This document shows positions 14,201 through 24,800 of a stretch of DNA of 64,000 bases, one piece after another. The notes under the pieces are model-generated. The model ran no database searches and was not told the DNA's origin. It worked only from the letters and a program-made list of their open reading frames with translations. Made by a program: the position numbers and the translations under genes. Source of the stretch: Candidula unifasciata (taxonomy: Eukaryota; Mollusca; Gastropoda; Stylommatophora; Geomitridae); the NCBI GenBank assembly GCA_905116865.2, contig CAJHNH020006235.1:124696-188695 (forward strand). Direction: 5' to 3'. The stretch's first letter is position 1. Each line of letters begins with the position of its first letter.

Positions 14201-17200
14201 CTCTCTAGCCGGAGACCCGGGTTCAAATTCTTGGCAAGGTTGGGGATTTTTTTCTGTCGGGAGTAAAATAAAATCCTCACCTGCACAGGACTAACCATGC
14301 GGCCATAAATCCTCAGGCTCAAAGACCCCCCTGCCTACACCACAAAAGTGGTATAATAAATGCAGTAATTGGCAGTTCTGGCAGACTGACTGAGCTGAGC
14401 TGTTAAGTTGAGTTCAGAATAAGAATCCTCATCACAGTACTCTGGCTATTTCTATAAGCTCAGTCCCCAGTTTTAGCAGCCAGCGAAGAGTTCCAATTCC
14501 GATGGTAGTAGAAGGCGTTTGATCATATGTCTGTTTTGTCTTTCCTCTGAGTGTAGTGTGTCAGCCAGATCACCCCCTTGTCAACCCCCACTGTACCATT
14601 CTCTCCCCACTGCACCATTCCCTCCCCCACAGTACCATTCCCTCCCCACTGTACCATTCTCTCCCCACTGTACCATTCTCTCCCCACTGCACCATTCCCT
14701 CCCCACTGCACCATTCCCTCCCCACTGTACCATTCCCTCCCCACTGTACCATTCTCTCCCCACTGTACCATTCCCTCCCCACTGTACCATTCCCTCCCCA
14801 CTGTACCATTCCCTCCCCACTGTACCATTCTCTCCCCACTGTACCATTCTCTCCACACCTTAAAGCTCTATTCATGCTTCTGCATCGTTCACTTGCTCCC
14901 AAAGGGCTTTGACAAAAACTAGCTTGTCGTCAGTCTTCAGGTGAAACTAATAAACAAATTTAAACTTTTACAAACTTTCCTTGGTCTACTCTGATAGCGC
15001 AGTCAAGATTTTTATTTATCTTCTTTTCTGCATTCACCAGCTGTAAAATCCTACAGAAAGTTTTGGTTGTTTGTCCCTGTCTGAACCTTTGTCTTGTTCC
15101 AGGACTTTGAGTTTTGAATGCATATCTATTTTACAGATCTGGCTAATTTGTGTGCAGACTGCTAGTTCCTTGCCTCTCAGGCAGATGCACTCCAACTTTG
15201 AGGAAACGTCAATCCTTTCTATACTGGCCAGGCTTCAGGTTGGAAACCTGTGTTCTAGCATGACTATGTGTAGACAGTATTTGTGGTGGCTCTAGTGCAC
15301 CACATGTGTGGTTCAGCAGCTCTTCATCCCTTCTGTTAATCAAATAAAAAAAGAGTCCAACTAACCTTGTGCCCGAAAATAAGCAGGCTGGTAAGGTAGA
15401 TGACCGTCAGACACACTGCAGCTGCTAACAGAAGTGGACGAACCCAAGCCTTCTGTACTTACAATTGGACTTGATGAAGTCAAACTAAGCTCACTGAAAC
15501 AAAATTCAGACCTGAAGTCATTTCTATACGTGCTCATAAAAAAACCACGTCTGTCTTGAAAAAAAAAAGTTGTAGCTTATGCCAGGTTTCTTATGCCACC
15601 ATAAATAATTCCTCTCAGGATGGCTGTGGCAGGCCATACGCCACTATGTTCCACACTTATTAACTTCTCTTCTAGTTCTTTTCCTGTTATCCCCAGTGGA
15701 GCATAGGTCCTCAACCACCACCTGCCAAAGCGTGCTATCTTCATGAATGGTTGGTTTTGTAGCTATTGTTTTTACAGGATGAGTTAGCCAACGCCAAGCC
15801 CAAATCCTTATCACCTCTTGTGACATGCCTGGCAGGGTGCAGTTTTACTATTCTTTATTCCCTTGAGTTCCCTGGTAACATACAGGTGTGTTAACTTGTA
15901 AAGGTGTTTTAACTTGTACAGATGTAAAAACATACTGGTCGATATTATGGCTATCTTTATCATTTCAAACAAAAAAGTAACATTCACAGCTATTTCAGAG
16001 ACTATAAAGACCACTTTTTCAATTATCTTAAGCAAACTACAAAGACTACTTTTTCAGCTGTTCAAACCAATCTACAGAAAGTCAGTCTATCGATTCTGTT
16101 CAAATCCATTCTATACCCCACTAAGGCCATTGTTTCACACATCCAAATCCACAAAGATCATGAACACCTCTTTTTAAACTATCTATAGCCACTCATGACA
16201 ATATTAGCCACATTTTCAACTGTACGCAGCCATCTTATAAACCACAAAAAGCACTCTTTAGCTTATCTGCACAAAGCCACTTTAGATCACAGAAGGCTAC
16301 TTGTTCAACTATCTAAAGCTCCTTGACAGATTATAAAAGCCACATTAAGGCCATTCACTCCCTCCAGCAGAAAAACACAATTATCTTATTGGAGTCTGAT
16401 AATGTCCACACACACAAAAAAAAGACAGAGAGAGAGAGACCAAGAGACTAGTCAACCTCTCTATTTAACAATAAAATCTTGCAAAAATTAATGTCCTTTT
16501 ACCTCTTCGAAAGAAGTCGATCAGCTTTACTTTGCAGGTGAAATGTTTCCTCATCCATAGCGAGCAGAGCATCCTTGGTTAGCTGTTTCAAAACAAGAAT
16601 TTCAAATACAATTGTTTTGAATGTCTTTAAAAAAAATTGTAAATTTTTTTATGCAGATAACAAGTGCAATGTTGACAAAACATAAATGAATTTAATATAA
16701 TAATAATAATATCAATAATGGAAAAACTAAATTTTTGGAGGAACTTTAGTGGCCTAGTTGCTGGCATATTTGCCTGCCAGTCTAGTGGTCTTCTTCTTCT
16801 TCTTCGCGTTCACCAGCTGTAAACTCTGGCGGAAGGTTCTGGTTGCTCGTCTACTACTGAACTGCAGTCCTGCTCCAGAACCTGAGTGTTGCATGTGCAT
16901 CAGTTTTACAGATCTCATTCTCTTGAATACAGACTGTTGGTTCCTTGCCTCTCCGGCAGACGCACTCCGTCTTTAAAGGAAGCTCCCCAATTAGTTGACT
17001 CTTACAACATGCTTTTGGGGAGGCAGTGGGTCTATTCTTGTTTTCCCCACAATGGGGCCCCGGAACCCACACAGGGGGGTCTAGTGGTCATGTGTATACT
17101 GTGTGTATGTGTTATGTCTGTGTGTATGTGTTGTATCTGTGACTGTGTGTATGCCCATGTATTTTGTGTTAATTGGTGTGTGTGTGTGTGTGTGTACTGT

Positions 17201-20200
17201 CAGTGTGTGAACCTCCGTGTATGCAAGTGTGTTGGTGTATATGTGTGTCTGTTCTACTGCTTCACTTGTTTTTCTATATGTGTGTGTACTGCCAGTGGGT
17301 GCACCTCCATGTATGTAAGTGTGTTGGTGTGTGTGTGTATGTGAACTGCCAGTGTGTACACCTCCGTGTATGTGTGTTTGTATATATGTATGTCTGTATC
17401 TGTTCTACTGCTTCTCTTGTTTTTCTGCTATGTGTGTGTATTTTTGCATGTATATTTGAAGGTGTGCATTTGCCACCATGCTTCTGTACTTTTACTTTGC
17501 ATTCATGCTATGAATTTATTAATTGTTTGATGTTTCTGCAACCGGTACACATCATCTGTCTTAGCGCCCTTAGCAACATGGACAAAGTATATGGTAATTT
17601 GGCCACTTATGAAACTTTTGCACCCGAATACGCAAGGGACAGAAAGATCCAGGCCTGTAGATGTCCGATCTCTCGCACAGTGGAGCACACCAACTGTTCT
17701 CCCTTGAGAGCTTGGTCTAGTCCTATGAGTACTTGCACCTACAGGGTGAAAGGGGCAGTTAGGTCTATCTACAGTCAAGACTGTTGTGTGGGACCAAAGA
17801 GGCACAAAACACAAAGGATCTAGAGGAAACGACTTTAATTTAATAAAAAAAATAACCTAAGCCTGTGGTGGACCTACGTGCCTATTGGCTGAATGACTGT
17901 GGGATATATAGTCTGGTAAGCGGGTGGGGCGGCGCCAGGCATATGGACTCCTTAAGGACATCCCCTCCCTCTTAACTAGCAGCAGGCAATACTAGGGTGA
18001 CCGTTTACTTCCTGCACTGAAAGAATTTTTTTCTATGGAGTGCGTGCTCTGTGCTTGATACCATCTTCAGGTGGCAACGGAAAGAGTGGAAAGACCGAAG
18101 GTACCAACAGGTAATTTATTGTCTAAACTGTCTAATCTGGTCAAAATTCCCAGAAACCCCATTCAACCGTTAGATTATTTTAGGGTTGCCGACAATAGAC
18201 AGGTGGGGCGTTAAAATAGATTTTTTTAAAAACTATGTCCCATGCTGGAATGAGAACAGTAATCTGGCTGATGTTCAACACTCAGGGAAAAGGCAAGACG
18301 GAGGATATATAATAGACTGTTATTGTGACATCAGAATCGGAGCTTTGTGCTTACTGCTGAATATGGGGACAGAGTGCTTATGGAAATATCCCGAGTGTTG
18401 TGATGTGAAATTATAATTAAACATTCAGAAATGTATTTTCTGTATCATACTTTCTGGGACTGAGGTCTGGCCTCAGTTAAATGTGGATGTAGTCTTAGGT
18501 TATTTCCCTTGCTGTCATCATCCACTGAGTTGTTCCCCCTGTCAGATGAGGACTGCAGCCACCAGAAGTGAAGCTTATCACTTTTCTCTTTCATTCGTTC
18601 TTCCCTGGATTTGGGGGCAGAGTTGCGGAACCTCTCTACATACCTGTGGCAGATTTAAACATGGTACTTCTGAGTAAATAGCAAAAAACGAGACGCACAC
18701 CAGAAGACTTGTTAATCAACATAGAACTGGTACTATTAGCCATCGGATGTTGAGGTTCATACTGAGGGGAGGATCTGAGCACCTATGAACATGCCCGGAG
18801 TCCAATGATGATAACCCAACTAACTAACTTCTGAGTAAGCTATAAAACAAGTTCTCTCTCTCTCTGTCTCCACCTCTCAATTTTTCCAGTTCTATTGTTT
18901 TATGTCTATCCACCTACAGTCCATCTGTTTATCTATGTGTCTGTCTATCTATCTGTTTGTCTGTGTGCATATGTTTTCATTTTTCTCTTTATACGCCTGC
19001 CAATAGTTTCTAACTTTCTATTATCAAGCTACACAGTCAACCTACTTTCAAACAACCATACATCAGTGTAACTTATATTACCTTAACTCTTTGAGTCCCA
19101 AGGAACGCATCATACGTTCATAGCTTCCTACCCAGAAGCCCAATGAACATATGATGCACCAATTTTATGACTTTTTTTTTACTACCCCCTGGGCCTGTGA
19201 TGCTAAACCTCCTGTGACTCAAAGAGTTAACATCAAAGCATTGAATCTAAGAGTTAAAGCTCAATCTTCTAAAGAATTTACAAAACAACATCCAACCTAA
19301 TTCACAACAAACCAAGCATCCTAGTTCATTAGTTCATTGACCGATCATCGTTATCATACACTGGACAAGTCCATAAGCATTGGGTCCAACTGTTTGTATC
19401 TCTCTCAGTGTGTGGTGACTAAATACACCAGTTCTATCTTGGTTTACTATTTATTATTCTTTAGCTCCCTGTATAGTGTTCATGTCTGATAATACCTATT
19501 TTGGTACTTCAATAATATCCTACCCCAGATGACATCACAGGACAGTGCAACATTTTAGAGGGTGGTAGGACTGGGTTTCCTGGCTTTCTGATGTTTTAAC
19601 GACCCCAAAACATCTAGAACTGGCCCGAACCACAACCCACCTACATCCCACGAGAGAGTGCAGCCTAGGTCCAACGACTGCATGCAGCCTATTTACCACC
19701 CCCTGAAATATTAGACTGTCCCATGACCTGTGGATTTCCCCTGTTTGGGGTAGGATATTAATAAAGCACCCCTATTTTGACATGAAGTTAAGTTTGTCAA
19801 TTCACTGTCATCTCATGAATTATCTACTCATCCTACCTTCCTAAGAGCACTGGAATCATCAGACTGGTCCATTGCTTTTCCTGTGCCTATCAAGGTCCTG
19901 CCAGCAAGCCAGTATGCTCATTCAATCTTTCTTATCCCAGAATGGGCTGACACAAAGTGAAACTTATTCCTGTCAACCAATCAATCTATTAACTACAAAT
20001 TCAAACTTCTGTTGAAAACAAACCTCTGAAGCACTGATTCTTCTCTGTCCACATCAGATGTTTTGTCAGAGATTTTACTGTCCATCCCATCCACGCAGCC
20101 ACTCTGATATTTGAGCTTCCCAAGACCTTTCACCCCATCATCATTTACATATGGACTTTCTGGTTCGGTTTCTTCTGGGACTGAAGTGGTGCTGTCAGAA

Positions 20201-21836
20201 ATTAATTACATTTAGTGATGTAAACAGGGGTGACTTCGGTCGAGCTAGTATCAAAACACAAATTTGTTTAAACATGACTAGGAAAATTAACATGGAGGAA
20301 GGAGAAAACAAATTTAGAAAAAAATCTAACATCCTCTCTTGTGAGCCCCACTAAAAATAGAAGACGGCTGATTACATCTGGAATGGCAGTAGCTTAATGC
20401 AGCACTGTGTGTGAAAATGCCAGCTTTCATGACTGACTGTCTGCATCAACAGTGAACTGCAAATCTGGTGAGAAACTGTTAGCACTGGTATTTCTCACAG
20501 CTGCCTTATATATTTATTCTGTATGTGCAAGCTTGAAAATTGTCCTGGGTCTGATATGTTTTTCACTATTTTTTTCTTCAAATGTGACAGTCATATATGA
20601 TGATGAACTTCCAGCGATTAGACAGTCTACTGTGAGTAACGACCATCTGGGTTTCAGTTGAATATATTCAGTTTTTGTGCCTCATTGTGTGTTGATGTAA
20701 CTCTGCAGTGACGCTTGGGATAGAGAAAAATATGGCTCACAAAAAAACTGTGCAATGAATTTGTTTGTTTCTGTATTATTTAGTTTGTTAACCCTTGAAA
20801 GCTCTGCCTATATGCTGCAATTTACAGCATGTTATGAAGTTAGTTCATTATAAAACCTCACTAACACAAATTCCTAGGAATCAAAAAACCAGGTTAGTGT
20901 TTTAAAAATGTGTGCTAAATGGGACTCATATTACTACATTCTTGCAAGGACTAAAACGTTGTTCATGTTAACTAAGTGAACTACTTAAGCAAATTCACCA
21001 GAGAAAAGAATCCTATACTTTTTTTCACACTACCTGAAAGAATTTAGCCTCTCAGTATCTAGCCAGATTTCATCCAACTCGCTGCTGTCAGTTACATCCT
21101 TTTGTTTTAGTAGACTTGGTCCTGGTTTTTCAAGGTCATGCAATGTCCTAACTTTTGGTAGGGCAGAAGTGTGGAAGGTGGGGTTTTGTCTGAGGAACTC
21201 TTCCACTTCGGCACATTTTGTAGTTGGCGTACTGTGTCTCTGTGGGCTTCTGATGACCTAAAGAGCCAGATTTAATCAGAGATGCAAAACAAAAATTATA
21301 CATAATTAAACAATTAATGTTACGGGCATATATTTTCAAAAGATTCATAGAGACCACATCACAAATGATGGTCATCATTTTATCATTCAGCGTAATGGCA
21401 AGTGTGAAATTCTTTTAACAACAATTAAAAAACAGTAAATGCAGTGGTTTGGTAATAAAATGAAACTACAGGGCTCAGTATTAAAAATAAAAGGGAAAAA
21501 AGGAAAGGGGGGAAAGAAAGAACTGAATACAGAACTTGGCAGATGGACAGGCCTAAATATGCAAACAATAAGTCTGTTGCATCTTAATGACAGAGGCGGA
21601 GGGAGCTGATCCGACAGTCAACAGCAACCAACGGCATGCCTGTTACTGAAATCCCTGCACCATAGTCCACCTTTTAATTATATCATTCTTATTAACCATA
21701 ATTTCTACTCTGTGAGTCCCTGTGTTTCAAATCTTCAGCACGGTCCCAAAATGGGAACAAACATGAAGAAACGTAAGCAAATGAGTGTGTGATTGTGAGA
21801 GTAAGAAAGAAAGATGGATGGGGGGGGGGGGGGAGC

Positions 21837-21880
<44 letters not shown>

Positions 21881-24800
21881 GAGAGAGAGAGAGAGAGAGA
21901 GAGAGAAACAGATTCAGAAAGAGAGAGAGAGAGAGAGAGAGAAACAGATTCAGAAAGAGAGAGGGACAACAAATTTAAATGCATTGTGAACCATCAGGTG
22001 AACTGTGCTATTAAAATCACTGGTTTAATTAATCACACATTTATTTACTAAACATATTTACATAGACTAACAATAAATTAAATGAATCATTAGTTCAGCC
22101 AAAATATTGATGACATAAATGTTTGAAACTGATGCCTTCGACATACCTCTCTTTCGTTTACTTCTTTGGTTGGACTTGGGTGATAAAATGACTTTGGTAA
22201 TGGCTGCACAGAGAAAGGATCTTTGCTCCTGAAAACATTGCAGAAAGTACTTTTGTAAAGGTGTTCTAGAAGTACTGGGACAGAAATAAGACAATCCCGA
22301 TCAGCACAAAGAAACATCTCATACAAAGCATATTCATTCCCACCCTATGCTACCAGTGTCAGGTCGTCCCCATGTGGGATGCAAATTTTTTTTTTAAAGC
22401 CTTACCCTGGCTCTTGCTGGAGCCCTGAATATAGCCAGGGCATAGATATGGACTAGATATAGCCTTACGGCTAAAAGGGGTTTCTGGAACCTCTCCACGG
22501 GTGATCCTCATCCACATGGTGGCACTTTGTGTCACCGAGTGTTTATCACTTGTGTTATGTCCTGGTGGGGTACACCTACCTACCAGTGTCAGATGTGTTC
22601 ACCCACAACAAACCACCCCCGTGTGGGTTCCGGGGCCCTATTATAGGGAAAACAAGAATAGACCCACCGCCTACTCAAAAGCATGTTGTAAGAGTCAACT
22701 AATTGGGAGCTTCCTTCGAAGTTGGAGTGCATCAGCCTGAAAAGCAAGGAACCAACAGTCTGGACACAAATGTGTCAGATCTGTCAAACGGATTACAACA
22801 CTCAGGTTCTGGAACAGGACTGCAGTCCAGAAGTGGACGAACAACCTGAACTTTCCACCAGAGTTTACATATGGTTAATGCAAAGACATAATAAGACAAC
22901 AAACCAGAAAAGAAAATCAGTAAACATGAAAATGGGATGTCTGAGAAGGGCTGCTGAGTGACCAGAAGAGTTGAAATCAGGAAGAGTAAAAAGTCAGAAC
23001 AGAAGCAATTTTAAATTACATAAAAAGATAATAAATCAAAGGTTTGCATACTTAGAGAGAATGGCTTGTACCGCCATACCATACTACATAACAAGAGAAT
23101 GATGCAAAGCACAAGGTAGACAAAGAACAAGTTGGAAAGATCACATCTGAAAAACTCTAAAGAATAATGTGTCCATGGCGGAGGCCACCAGAAGAACAAG
23201 AAGCAGAACATTATATCTCCCCCTGATATCTAAAGTGGTAAAAGAGGAAGTGAAGAAAAAAAAAATTCTTCTTCTAATTTTCTTTTACATGGTTGTCTTT
23301 CTCTTCTGAATGGGTGGCTACCTAAAAAAAAAAGCGTCAAACAAAGAACAAATTCCATAGTTCAGGCAACAATCCTCTGGGATCTCAGTAAAAATTGCAC
23401 TTGTAAACCCAAATGATGCAGTCAGTGAAGCAAACTCAAGCGCAAGGTAAATGGCTTAACCACTTAGCCGGTATTGTGTACTATTCCATCACTATCACCA
23501 TCATACCGTAATATGCATGTAATTGGCTGTTAACTGTCTGATCAGCTCCTTCCACCTTTGACGATCAGATGCAAAAGACTTAATGGTTGCATGCCTAAGG
23601 CCTGTCCAGAGTGAAGATCTGTATCCATGTTTATCTTTATCTCCTCTTGCTTCCCCTCTATTAAGCACTGTAGTATTGTTTTTGAGAGACCATTACATCT
23701 TATAACATGTCTGTATCCTTGTATTTTCCATTTTTTGTTCACTGTAGTTAAAAGAGGTTTACAGTTGTTATAATAGGCTGGGTAATTACACAGTGAACCG
23801 CATCCTTTGTGATGTGGTGGTCTCTGTATGATATGCCAATAATTTTTCAGAATGATCTCACATCCAATGACTGCATCAGTAGTAGTAATTTGTCATAAAT
23901 ATCCTGTTTAACCATTAGGGTTATAATTTGGATCTATAGTGTTCATTAAGATAAACATGTAAATTGTAGTTTCAAATATTATTTTATTTGGGTTGTAATT
24001 ATGAAATAAATTGCATTACATATACTTAGATAATCTTATTAACATTGTGTCGTTGAAAATGATTTATTTTTAAATTGTACTATAAAAAATTTAAAATTTT
24101 TACCGATTTATTCCGCCCTTTGTACAATAGTTGACTGCCTTCACCAATTTTATCTTTGGGATCAATTTCTTCAGGGATGGCAAGGGCATATTTTATCCTT
24201 CTATATTTGGATTTTAGTTCTAGTAAGGAACTGCTTGACCTTGCCACACAGGTCTCTGGGGCAATCTATGTGTAACAAGGTTTCCATCGTCCCAGGTAAT
24301 TTGTAGAGATGCATATAGTCTGTTGGTGGTTTTCTTTGGCTTTTATATTTTTTTACACTGCAGCAAACAGTACTCTATATTACTGTACTTCTGGCATAGA
24401 TCACATGTTTTGTCATGTGTGGTAAAGCAACTCCATCCAAGTTGTAGTCTAAACAATTTTCAATAGCACAGTATTTTAAGTTCATCTGTTATCTGACTTT
24501 GTCTTTGAGGAGCATTTAATCATTTATATGAATGGCTACCATTCAGACTTTGGTCCCAATTTAAGGACCATTCCTCTTATATAAATTTTTCAATCAGTGA
24601 TTTAATGTCCTCTGTGCTCATAGTAACCTGAACAGAGTTTTTATTGGATCTACCTTTTTTCCTTCCTTATCTGCAGTTTCATTACCATGTATTCCCCATG
24701 TGCAGGTATCTATACAAACAGCATCCTCTTGTGTTTAAAGATGGAGTAACCAGATAAATTCTATTAAGTCAGGTCAGCTATATATTTTTGAGTTTTTTTT

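Noticed and set aside
14519..14922. Pro/His-rich or Gly/Trp-rich proteins
   Set aside because: ORFs in several frames on both strands, all from the 19-bp minisatellite.
17173..17823. 216-codon Cys/Val-rich ORF as a secreted or toxin-like peptide gene
   Set aside because: Mostly the translation of a TG-rich minisatellite; the Cys spacing follows the DNA repeat, and no signal peptide or exon structure supports it.
20452..20661. 69-codon ORF with a hydrophobic start as a small secreted protein gene
   Set aside because: Lies in gene 1 intron 3 on the opposite strand, no conserved motif; nothing beyond ORF length supports it.
21727..22051. Ser/Leu- or Glu/Arg-repeat proteins
   Set aside because: Translations of the (GA)n microsatellite.
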